From Mytilus galloprovincialis (lineage: Eukaryota; Mollusca; Bivalvia; Mytilida; Mytilidae), in the NCBI RefSeq assembly GCF_965363235.1, contig NC_134849.1:47066122-47130121 (forward strand): a stretch of 64,000 bases of DNA, given 5' to 3'. The position numbers were made by a program, and so were the translations under genes. This document shows, piece by piece, positions 32,218 to 43,474 of the stretch (position 1 is its first letter; every line of letters starts with the position of its first letter). The notes below the pieces were generated by a model, which saw only the letters and a program-made list of their open reading frames with translations, was not told the origin of the DNA and did not search any database.

Positions 32218-32292
32218 TTAGAATTTCAAAAGTTCTAATCGTTGCTTCATATCAATCGATTCTTTTGGTAACTTTTCCTGAGCTTCTCTGGC
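32218..32292 (-). CDS. Isolated terminal coding exon of an unidentified gene
   Basis: The minus strand reads a pyrimidine-rich acceptor TTTTTTTCTATTTTAG directly before GCCAGAGAAG, then 24 sense codons and TAA. The peptide begins AREAQEKLPKES and ends RLELLKF; it is charged and helix-prone, like the end of a coiled-coil protein. A polyadenylation signal follows 40 nt later. Good acceptor, open frame in the phase assumed, codon-like composition and nearby AATAAA together make a real last exon likely. I do not recognise the protein, and no upstream exon was found between 32,293 and 43,000, so its preceding intron is long or the gene has been broken. Confidence 0.55.
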   Translation of the reverse strand, partial: AREAQEKLPKESIDMKQRLELLKF

Positions 32293-32771
32293 CTAAAATA
32301 GAAAAAAATGAATTAATACTCTAGCAATTTATTCGTATAGCAACATTTAAAACCAATTTAACGAAGGGGATTATAGCTTGATGTACTTGTCGTTCGTTAT
32401 TTAGGATTTGAATAAAGGCAACAGTAATATACCGGTGTTCAAAAGTCATAAATCGATTGAGAAAAACAAACTGTAACTAAGGGAAATACATAAACTGTAA
32501 GAGGAAACAAAGGAACAACAGGACCACTGAAGTACAACAAACACAAACGCCAACACATTTAGAAACAAACTGTTAAAATAATATGAAGAACCTTATATTT
32601 TTCATTTTATTCTTTAACAATTTCCCATTTGGCATGTGAGTTTATAGTTAATAGCTTCCTTGCTAAATCGGGAGAAACATATAACGATTAAGTTTACAGT
32701 GTTTGCAGAGATTAAATTTTACAGCGGAATTCCAATCATTAAAATTCGTAACAACAAAGTCGTCCCCTTAT

Positions 32772-33245
32772 ATGAATGAATGAATGAATAAATAGTTTAT
32801 TCGAGTGCAACCTGAATATATACAATATAATGTACATTGAGTATTGACATAATGATTCAGCCAGCCAAATAGGCTTATGATGCACTTTCTTGTTTTAACT
32901 TTAAATACTACAGCTATAAGAAAATGAGGTCAAAATTATAACATTTAAAAAAAGTAGACATGCGTATACTTCGTCGATATTTACTATAGAAAGATTAAAC
33001 AGTTATATAAATTCACGTCTTATATTGGAACATTCTAAAAAAAAGTTTGCTACAAGTTTGGTATTAGCATTTAAGAGTACTGTAATGGCTTCGTTAGGAT
33101 GTAGCTCATCAATGTGAATAGAAGGTAACTCCCGTAACAGTCTGTTTCGTGCATCAGTATAACGGTCACAATAGATGAGGAAATGTGTTTCATCTTCAAT
33201 CGAACCTGAATTACACAATTTACATATACGTATATATGGATCTTC
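32772..33245 (-). mobile_element. LINE 3' end with zinc motif and (TTCA)n tail
   Basis: The minus-strand ORF at about 33,245-33,003 ends a LINE polyprotein: CKLCNSGSIEDETHFLIYC, the C-x2-C-x7-9-H-x4-C motif found at the C-terminus of many LINE reverse transcriptases. The copy ends with a microsatellite-like tail (plus strand 'tgaatgaatgaatgaataaa', 32,776-32,795) instead of poly(A), as in several LINE clades. Heavily 5'-truncated; different family from 27,181-29,154. Confidence 0.7.
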
Positions 33246-34796
33246 GGTTCAACTGGCTAAAAGCAGAACAACGGTAGGTATAGTTTTTGGCTAGGATTGT
33301 GTTTTTTCTATTGATTTGATCAAGCTTTTTTCGAGTGTGACCATTTTTTTCTAGTGAATATTATCAAAAATGAAAACAAACAGACTTCTTTTCTGACAAG
33401 ACGTGATATAGAAGCTTGAGTTTGATAAACAAACATATACATTTTTTTTTGTACTTATATTCTAATTCGCCAAGTCAAACGAATATAAATTATTTAATAA
33501 ATAAAACAACACATAAATAGGATAAGTGTGCCTTCAGCTGTAGCAGCCTTTATATTAACTTTACATTCAATATGATTCTCAAACTAAAGTCTTCACTTTA
33601 AATTCAGGCACACTACCAATCCAATCATACAATAGCACAATAATATACAGTAACACAATCAAAAACTATCTACAAAAGAGGAAACATTCATATTTATATA
33701 ATGTAATATATGCATACACTCCCATTGACGATAACCATTTTATAAAAGGGGGTGGGGTGTTTAAACATAATAACGAATGGTGCTACGTTGAACTATAGGC
33801 AAACTTCGAATAACTAAATTTTCTTACACTAACCCCTTAAGTAATACTTAATCTTGCTTTTCCCGAAAATCATGAGGGCATATACCCGTAAAACCGGCAA
33901 TACGGGTATATGCCATCCAATCAAATTGAACGTAAACACACACCATGTGCTTGATATAAACAAACACACGTGTTTATAATAAACAATCACTTGACCGTTA
34001 CAACGTCATGTGACTTAATACCTTTAATAAATATATAAGGTGTGTTAGTATTTGAGATAAAAAGATATTACCAATCCGACATTATTTTTTGTTAAAACAG
34101 ATGAATTAAGCCTTACAATGCTTTTATTCCAAAAAACAGAATAACGCCTTTTTTATGCACATACCAATGCAAATGTCGATGGAAATGCATACATGGAATC
34201 AGTAAATCTTTAAATATACAGACACTTTACAAAAATTCTTATTGTTGCATTGATAACGACATTTTGAGAATAAATTCATTTCTATGTGTTCAGGTTTTTT
34301 CGAGAGCAGTCCGGGCTTTTCCAAGTGCGTTCATGTTTTATCGAGTGATTATACAATTTTCTATAGCTTAGAATTTTATAAGTCAGCGTATTTACGTTGA
34401 AAAACAATACAAAAAGGTTCCTATTATGTACTTTTTAAGGCACGAACCCAATGCATTCATCAGTTTGATAAAGGTGTACTAATACTTACACTTTATAAAA
34501 AAAGTGCCAGTCATTTGTATATATTTTCGATTGTCACATCTTATAAATTACATGAAAAGAATATATTCATGATAACAACAATATAATGTAAGCAAAGACA
34601 ATTTGGATTGAGACGTACGTACAAATAGTGAATTGAGCTGATGAATATATATGAAATTTAATTCAGATTTTATTATCATTGGGAATAAAAACTGGTCGGA
34701 TTTAGTGTGTGAATGATTTTTTATTTGTAATTAATAAAAATTTTCTTGTGGGGGCAAGGGGCACACCTCTTGTAGTAGAATATTCTTTATTACATA
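33246..34796. other. No gene recognised; inverted repeat and promoter-like stretch
   Basis: Around 33,940-34,060 there are E-box-like CACGTG, an ACGTCATGTGAC stretch resembling a CRE, and a TATA-like AATATATAAG (34,029-34,038), but no ORF or exon that I can support follows on either strand. Confidence 0.3.
33877..33914. repeat. 14-bp perfect inverted repeat
   Basis: GGCATATACCCGTA (33,877-33,890), loop AAACCGGCAA, and the exact reverse complement (33,901-33,914). Confidence 0.85.
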
Positions 34797-35200
34797 TAAA
34801 TAAAGGAGATTTAGTATGATTGCCAATGAGACAACTCCAAGAAACCAAATGACACTTAACAACTATAGGTCACCGTACGGCCTTCAACAATGAGCAAAGC
34901 CCATACTGAAAAGTAAGCTATAAAAGGCCCCGAAATGACAAAAGTAACTAAATTCAAACGAGAAAACTAGTGGCCTAATTTATGCACAAAAAATAAAACG
35001 AAAAAACAAAGGTGTTACACATCAACACATGACAACCACTATATTACAGACTCCTGACTTGGGATAGACACGCAACATACATAATGTGGCGGGGTTGAAC
35101 ATGTTAGCGGGAACACTTTCATAACCTGGGACAGATGTGTAACAGTTCAACATAAGAACGAACCACCAAAATCAGTTGAAAAAGGCTTTACACATCAGAT
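34797..35200 (+). repeat. Dispersed repeat family B, longest copy with tail
   Basis: Head: 'atgattgccaatgagacaac', 'ggtcaccgtacggccttcaa', 'ctataaaaggccccgaaatg'. Tail: 'ctcctgacttgggataga', 'gtggcggggttgaacatgtt'. The tail is also attached to family A copies. Confidence 0.8.
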
Positions 35201-35599
35201 GGATACAAATAGAGATACATCTAACAAAAACAATACATTTTTCTGATTCTTCACTGCTGTCCAGTAGGTTTCCTACTCTGTATTGTGATAAACAGTGCGC
35301 CATGGGCGCATGAAACGTCCGTCGAGTTTTGAAATAATAAAGTTTATTCTATTATGGTTGTGGCTTATCATATACATTTCTTGCACGAATAACCATTTCT
35401 CATATCGCACTGCACGGAGTGTGATACGAAAATCTGCGTAAATTTGATTTGCTTATCCAGCATGACAAGACGATATTACGACATTTACATTGACTATTCT
35501 TTACGTCAATGATGACCATCAAAGGTTACGACGGTGTACATTTCATCTGCAAAATACTAGACCAATGATTTGCGGATTTTTTAGTTGACACAATGAGAG

Positions 35600-35875
35600 T
35601 GTTGAAAATAAGACATGTGCAACGCAAACAATTTTAGTAAAAAATCTTTTCCTCTGAAACCTATGGAACAAGTACATTATAGATAGAAATAACTGTAAGC
35701 AGCACGAATGTTCAGTAAAGTGAGATCTAGAAACAAGTAATCATCACCAAAACCGAATATTTTTTCATGAATTCTATTATTGTCTTTAATGTAGAAGAGT
35801 GTCATTTGTTTAATATGCACTGCAGCACATAGACCAAGTTGAGCGACACAAGCTCTTTATAGCCTCTTGTTTGTT
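35600..35875 (+). repeat. Large dispersed repeat, decayed fragment
   Basis: Contains 'tagatagaaataactgtaag', 'aatgttcagtaaagtgagat' and an imperfect end hairpin near 'aagctctttatagcctcttgtt', related to 1-454 and 2,050-3,353. Confidence 0.6.
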
Positions 35876-36620
35876 TAATAAAATCCCATAACTCGGAAAT
35901 ATAAAATCTAAAATTTATAAAACTCGAAAAGGAGGATACCTCTATAGATATAAACAATTCATCGAAGTTTCATGTAAATTGGCTACAGCGTTTTTAAGTT
36001 ATTGTCCGACATGCTGACGGCGACGGGCAACGGTATATCTTAATACGTATCGTATAAAAACACCGAAGTTTACTACAAAAAATATTATTAACTATGACAA
36101 CAAAAATACCATAAAATGAAGTTGAAAAGATTATGAGTCGCCTGCACTATGTTATAAAGACCTTTTTGTTTTATAAAGGATCCAATGATTTCTAATTTAA
36201 TATTGGAAAGTTTTCTTAGAACGTTTTCTGAAGAGAAAATTTGCATCAAATTGACAACGGTTAATTTTTATCAACGTAGTAATATGTTTTTGCGATTTGT
36301 TGAGAATATATGATATTTTCATTAATTAAATTACATTTATAAACTAGAAAAGTCATTTTTTAAATTCAAAAATACCTTTTTTCTTAATAAAATTTTCGTT
36401 AAATAAACCGGACCTTTTGTTTAAAAAACCGGAATTTTTCACAGTTCCTCTCGAAACAGCCCGGACAAAAACAAACACTGAATTTTGAAATTGAGTTTCT
36501 TTGTTACTCAAAACATTTTAGTATTCCAAATAAGATGGGAAGTCAAGTAAAAAACTATTATAGCTACGAATTAGAATCTGGTACGAATTCAATGTAAATT
36601 CCATATTCAGAAAGGTCTAA

Positions 36621-37244
36621 TAGTTATCAAAAGTACCAGGATTATAATTTTATACGCCAGACGCGCGTTTCGTCTACAGAAAATTTATAAAAATGACCAT
36701 ATAATTGATATTCATGTCAACACCGAAGTGCTGACTACTGAGCTGGTGATACCCTCGGGGACGAAACGTCCACCAGCAGTGGCATCGACCCAGTGGTGTA
36801 AATAGTTATCAAAAGTACCAGGATTATAATTTTATACGCCAGACGCGCGTTTCGTCTACAGAAAATTTATAAAAATGACCATATAATTGATATTCATGTC
36901 AACACCGAAGTGCTGACTACTGAGCTGGTGATACCCTCGGGGACGAAACGTCCACCAGCAGTGGCATCGACCCAGTGGTGTAAATAGTTATCAAAAGTAC
37001 CAGGATTATAATTTTATACGCCAGACGCGCGTTTCGTCTACAGAAAATTTATAAAAATGACCATATAATTGATATTCATGTCAACACCGAAGTGCTGACT
37101 ACTGAGCTGGTGATACCCTCGGGGACGAAACGTCCACCAGCAGTGGCATCGACCCAGTGGTGTAAATAGTTATCAAAAGTACCAGGATTATAATTTTATA
37201 CGCCAGACGCGCGTTTCGTCTACAGAAAATTTATAAAAATGACC
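36621..37244 (-). repeat. 182-bp near-perfect tandem array from a ribozyme-bearing repeat
   Basis: Three full units start at 36,621, 36,803 and 36,985, with a partial unit at 37,167-37,244; the period is 182 throughout and the units look identical. Each unit carries on the minus strand the 3' half of the hammerhead (GTAGAC, GAAAC, GCGCGTC, TGGCGTA) but the CTGATGA half is missing, replaced by 'aaattttctg'. Each also has a foldback on the plus strand: GCTGGTG (36,742-36,748) with CACCAGC (36,771-36,777), enclosing CCC-TCG-GGG and GACGAAACGTCC. The unit appears to be a deletion derivative of a longer mussel retrozyme-like repeat. Confidence 0.85.
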
Positions 37245-37870
37245 ATGTCTACATGTGTTGGCCTATTGTAAATGGTATTCAATAGCTATTGAAGTGGAAA
37301 ATGAAGGAATTTTGTTTAACCTTGTGAATCATTTGAGAGTTAAGTTATTTCCACTGAAACATACCGTTTCATGGAAAAATCTTCATTGATCAGCAGATTT
37401 TCTAGGAAATGCAATAATACGTTATTACAGATAAGATAGTCCCTAATATGATTAACATGTGGTTCATAATCATTATGTGTAATTGACCGTTGATTAACAT
37501 GGTAAAATCTATTGATCTACAGGATATTTATTACACAATGGAATACCACGATTGCAGTATCTAGTTCTACATTCTGACGTTATTGCTTATTCAGACTTTT
37601 TTTTTCATTCAAAAATTATTGAAATACTCTACCAAATGTATTTCAATTTTTAAAGTGACTTATGAATTCAATTGACCCTTTTGTGTCTTTCGCCTCTCTG
37701 TTTTAATTTTTTTTATCTATTTTGATTGCATGACGTTATATTTCTTGGACGGAAATAGGAAATGCTGAAATAAAACCGTCCCTAAGCTAACATTAACGGA
37801 AAATCAATCGATAATGTGCCTACTACTCCAAATATAGTGTTATTCATCAGCTAAATATGAAAAATAATGT
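37245..37870. repeat. Diverged duplicated block 3
   Basis: The right part of the block that matches 31,370-31,500 and 29,690-30,010 (see those entries). AT-rich and non-coding. Confidence 0.45.
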
Positions 37871-40800
37871 TTCATTAATAAATGTTGAATTCATTATAAA
37901 TAACTAAAATTTGATATAGAATTAAGCCTAAAATACATCACAAATACCTGAGTTACGTATAAATAGATTCACAAAAGGCCCCCGAATCAACACAGATGGA
38001 TACCAATAACAAATACATGAAATAGGAAAGTAAAATTGTACACTTGTATGTATATCAATCAAAGACTGCAACAGTCATAATTTTAAATAGATAAAATGCC
38101 TCTACAGAACTTTCCTCAAGTTTGGTTAGATCAATTCAGCCTGACAAGAAGTCATGAGTTAATCAAAAATTGATAATTAGATTTTGTAATCAGTATGTTT
38201 TAATCACTTTGTATTTTAATTTACATGTGCTCTATGTTGTTTGTTCTTAATTTTCGTATGTTCAAACTTTTTGGTCTCGAATATGAATAATCGGTAATTG
38301 TCGAAATGCACATTACAAATGGTACCATTTAATGTTATTTGAACTATCTGACAAGTTTTTTTTGGCCGACAAAATCTTAGCAACAGTCAAGTGGATTAAC
38401 GTCCAAAGCGACTCATTGGAGTCATAGTAGGACATATGTGTCCATGCTTATTTGTTTTCTAATATGATTAAATCGAATAAAATTCTCATTTGGCATTTTT
38501 TAAATCTTTATCAATGGCAAAATTTAGGAAGTGATGAAGATCGGAAACAATTTTGTTTGTTTGGAATTTTTCTTTATCGAAATATTTTTATAATCTTATG
38601 CCTTGTGTAGAGAACGCGTCACGCGTTCTATCTATTAAAAGTCACAAAACGCGTCCTGCTTGTGCTCTATCCAGCATGACCCCCTTTTTTTAAAAGTGGT
38701 ACTACAATTTTCCCGCCATTATTTCAGTCAATGAATTGTTCTGAACCTTTCTAATAGGTTTCATTTTTAATTAGTCCACAACCCGAATATAAGGTGAAAT
38801 GTATGAACATGAACATTACGAAAAACACAACCAATCAATATATAGATATTGTCAACCTACACGACACCGTATTAAAACAAGAAACTATAAGGATGCAACC
38901 AAGTTAGTTCAAAACGGTCCCGTTAGTTCAAATAAAAAGTTTGAAAAGGTTAATGACAACATTGAAAATGATTAATAGTTCTATCCGCGATGGAAATCTA
39001 GCTGACTAATATAGCTCTATCTCTGTTCCATCCAATCACTGATAACGCCTTCTAAAAACTCATTAAACTTCTGTTTTTAAATTTTCATGCAATTAGACTT
39101 GCGTACTTAACATTTTATAACTAGAAATAAAACTGGAAGTTACTCTCCTGACTACGGAAAACCATCCATATTTATGATGTTTGCATTACAATATAATTAG
39201 TAATTTGCACTGTCGTAAATATGTTGTGATTGCATATGTACCAAGAGGAAACAAAATGAACCAATATAGTTAAAAGATAATCATGTTTGTTCACTTTTTC
39301 CAACTTGTTACTTGGGCCATCTTTACAAGATTTTGAATTTGAAGAACATCCGCCATTAACTTAAAAACAGATTCTACTGCAAACCTAAAGTTTGAAAATT
39401 TCATTTATCTAAGATTGTTATTTCTTTTCTAAATTTTGTTTTTGTTTTTGTCGCTACTAATTATGTTGATATTACAATAAAGATCATATCATTGATTTAT
39501 TGTGATATAAATGTTACCCAACATTACAGTACAAAATTAACCTTGAAAACTTTATCTGCAAACTGCTTTGATATCGACACATTATATAGCACAATTGTAT
39601 AACAACATCTTATCACAGCACGATAATTTAATTTTCAATTTACTATCGAGGAATTGCATGGTCACGTTAAGGACAGCGTTATCCCATTGGCTAACAGGAA
39701 TATATAAGTTAATAGTGCAATTGTTTTCAATGCATTTATAATCAACCTGTGAAACGATTTAGGAGTTAATTTAAACAGACAGTTTGGAATAATTAAGGTA
39801 ATTTTTAACTGTTGTTTGCATGCAATCCTATATTTCAACTATCCTACTTTTAATTATTATTTACCGATTACCATTTGAATCTGAAATTATATTCAGTATA
39901 ATGTATTGAAATAGGTCTTCATATTTCACAAATAATTTAGTATTTAGAAAGTCAATACACAAAATGCATATGTATTTAAAATTATAGCTTATCAGTATTT
40001 GTATTGTATCGTCGATATCTTCATTTATTAACATCGCGTTAAATAAAAAAAATTAGAAAACTTTAACCTAATGTCAACAGAAAAGTTAAAAAAAACAAAC
40101 AGATTTCATTTCAATATTTCACTGACCCAGACAATGTTAACAAACATTTTTTCCTTGTATGAATGACTTAATTACTATTCTCTGAACAATGTCGATTTAT
40201 ATTAATATTTCAAGTGGCCCTTCAAAATTATTTTTGAAGTAATTTAACCAGAAAATGGGTCAAAATTGAAATATTATTTATGATCGAATAAGTTCGGTTC
40301 CATCTTTTTGAAATGGTGAACAATTCAATGTCACTTATTTTTCATAGCACCAACTATTTAAAGTCTTCAAATCATTTGGAAATTATATTGAAATTTTTTG
40401 CATAAATGGCACAGCAAAATTACGGATTTCCATGTCCTTTTCCGGATTCACTTCGGCTTTTGCTATTTGTTATGTCGAACAAGTGTGTTGGTTCAATGCT
40501 TTGTTTTACTTAGTCAGTCATGTCCTGTACGTCTTTCCGTCCATCAACATTTGCATGTCGTAATTATAAGTTAAGAATGCATCATATGATACCAAAATTA
40601 ATTATTAAAAGCATTAATATTTTTAAGAGGAATATACTTGTCGTTTTTAAAAAGAAAAAAATTATCAAAAAAGGGATAAATTGACAAATTTCGAGATTAT
40701 AGCTTTTGAGCTAGAATTTATACAAAAAATTATAATCATAATAAATTGATTAATTGCTTTCAATTAAAAAATGTCAGTTTGCTGCCAATTTTGAAATGAC

Positions 40801-43460
40801 CGTTAAAATACATGCAATTTTCAAAGAAGAAAGTTTATAGATAAATAGAGCATATCCTAAATTAATTGTTGTGTTTAAAGTTTTTAATGTCACGCAGTGT
40901 CTAAATATCTGCAGTGAATGATACGATTAAAAAATATTCTGCCCTTATTGTAAATGCCGAGTCAAACTGTGTGAAAAATGTGTCGTAGGATCACTACATC
41001 TGGATATAAGTTTTAACTTTGAGTTGGACCGAGTTATTAACTGTAGTTATAGCTAGTGCTTATTGTTTATCGTAAATGAAATGACTATACCTTCAGATTT
41101 AAAAGAAGAATATGTCCGTAATACACAGATGCAACACTCGCGCTATCATTTTTTATGTTCAGTGGACCATGGGAATAGGACAAAACCTTTAATTTGGCAT
41201 TACATTTACAGGTCATATTATAAGGAACATTTGTACTAAATTTCAAGTTGATTAGACTTCAACTTCCTCAAAAACTACCTTGACCAAAAACTTTAATCTG
41301 GAGCGGGACAGACGGACACACATCCCAAAAATATAATACCCCTCTGATATCATACGTAGGGCATGAACATTTAAATATACATATCATGAAAAACCTATTA
41401 AGTACTAGTACCAGTATTTTATTATTTCCAAACCAAGCGAGACCGGATATCGACGCCTGCTAAGTGCATGTATCACTAGGCAAAATAACACAGACTTACA
41501 ATAGGGAAAAAAGGATACCAAGCTATGAAATCGATTCAACCAGAATGTAACGTACGTTGAAACTTTCACCACTTATTTGGATAATATGACGTTACGCACA
41601 CACATTCAATGTATTTTTAATCAAGACTTTTTTCGCGCTTCGGTCATTCGCGAATGCATTTCACATTAAAGATAGAAAACCACGAAAATGGTCTGGAAGA
41701 TGTAAGATCGCAGTGGTGTTATCCATGTTACTAATATGATCCATATTTATTCCTCTAAAATTTCCCTTGCAATTTACGTAGGAACTGCAAATTAAAATAA
41801 TAATCAGGCTTCATGTTAACATGCGTATAAGATTCATGGCTAGTAATGTTCACCTTAACCGAATACTGATATTTTCTTGATATGTGGCCATGTATGAAAT
41901 GTACTATGGAACTATATATAACATGCATTATGGTGTTAGACGTTTTAGGCATATTTCTCATCAACATCCTTTAACCGAATACTTTAAGCTGAGGTATCAT
42001 TAAATGAAAACAGCTTACAGTTATAGGATTTTTTTAAAATCATTAAATCGAAACGCCATTCCAACTTGAAAAAAAATCAACATTATTGGTGAAAGTGGAA
42101 TAACTAAGACCAATCCTTTTCATTGCGCTATTGATAACAAAAAATAGTTATGAAAGTTGAAAATGTACTTTTAATTTTGTTACTACAATTAACCTGAGAC
42201 AGCAGCTTTCTTAAATTGTTTGATGCTTCCTAACGTCTAATTTTTAATAGATGGGACCGTCCTCATTATTACACTATTGTACTTTCATTCACAACTGAAC
42301 AAAAAAAAATCATTTATTGATTTTTTTGGGGTTTCTCGTAGCTAATGCCCTTATTATTAATTTACGATGACTTGTTTTGAGTTAAAGACTTCTTTTCATA
42401 TTTTGAACACACAAATATTTTATTCCCTTTAAAACAAACAGAAAGAGACTTAGTGAGTCGAAACAAAATCCAAAACTGAGAGTTTTGTCTTTCGCGAATA
42501 TACCATTAAAAGTTTAGTACTTGAAAAATGTAAAAAGAGTTTCACAATCCCTCAAGGCATGCTGGGAAATTAATCAACTGCAAGAAACCTAGAAGAATTC
42601 GTTTCAGGACAATACGATAATTATTTATAATAGTTATAAGAAACCAACATCGGAAATTAAAATGATTATTCCTATACAGATTGCTTACCAATTTTAATCA
42701 AGAAATATTGCATGTAAAACAATCAAGGCATTCAATTCGAATTCTAAATCAAGAGATCTGAAATTAATATTGTCAAGGGTTGTTTCTCACTCAGTTGATT
42801 GGATACAAAGTAAAGTCATGTAACTAGATTCATTTTTAAATGTTTCTAACAAAACACTTTAATCATTTTTTTCTTAAACACAAGGTTGCTATAACCTAGT
42901 TTATGGCAAGCCAGGTTCGGTATTTTTCACTATTTTTTCTAACTATTTCAGTGTAATTCTTTGAAAGTAAGAGTAACTATAAAGTTTTCCTTGTTTATTT
43001 TTAACAAAAATTTAATACTTAAAAGATGCAAAAATTATAACAAGAGACTTTAAACAGATAGAAACTCTCATCTAATAACTGATAAGTGTATTCGAGGCAA
43101 AATTGGTGTGAACTTATCCCTTTTAACAAATTTAACAATGATGTATGTCTGTTGCATGGACATAATGTAAATAATGAAATTAATGTAGTTAAGTCTTTTT
43201 CCAATACAGTATTTGGAAAACAAGAGGCCGTATCTGTGGATTGACCAACATCATGAGATGTATTGCAATGGTTCTTTCAAGGTTAATGGTCGCACTTTCA
43301 TTATCTTATCCTCTATTGTTATATATGATTGTAGATGCACTGAATCGTATTTTAAAACGATTCGACGTCTTTGGAAGGATGATCAAGATAACGCAAATGC
43401 ATTTTCGAATTTCCAATACGTTTTTGATTGTATTTTAAGTAATTGATTTTGATTATAATT
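37871..43460. other. Long gene-poor AT-rich stretch
   Basis: No dispersed repeat of the families named here, no LINE and no exon with good borders was recognised. Minor items: the 19-bp palindrome at 38,611-38,629 and a purine-rich 'aattgttgtg' region. Small ORFs at 41,755-41,967 (minus) and 43,213-43,446 (plus) are not supported. Upstream exons of the GPCR gene could be here as untranslated sequence. Confidence 0.4.
38611..38629. repeat. Perfect palindrome AGAACGCGT-C-ACGCGTTCT
   Basis: 9-bp arms around one central base; a further 'aaacgcgtcc' lies about 20 bp to the right. Could be a protein-binding site; no neighbour gene supports a role. Confidence 0.6.
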
Positions 43461-43464
43461 ACAG
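43453..43464 (+). promoter_or_regulatory. Splice acceptor upstream of the GPCR start
   Basis: TTATAATTACAG followed by ATATTAAAGA-ATG. Implies an untranslated first exon whose position I could not find. Confidence 0.45.
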
Positions 43465-43474
43465 ATATTAAAGA

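Noticed and set aside
36621..37244. CRISPR array
   Set aside because: Units are contiguous 182-bp repeats without spacers, in a eukaryotic genome.
43213..43446. 77- and 65-codon ORFs just upstream of the GPCR
   Set aside because: Two frames are open over the same bases and neither matches a known receptor part; they end before the acceptor at 43,464.
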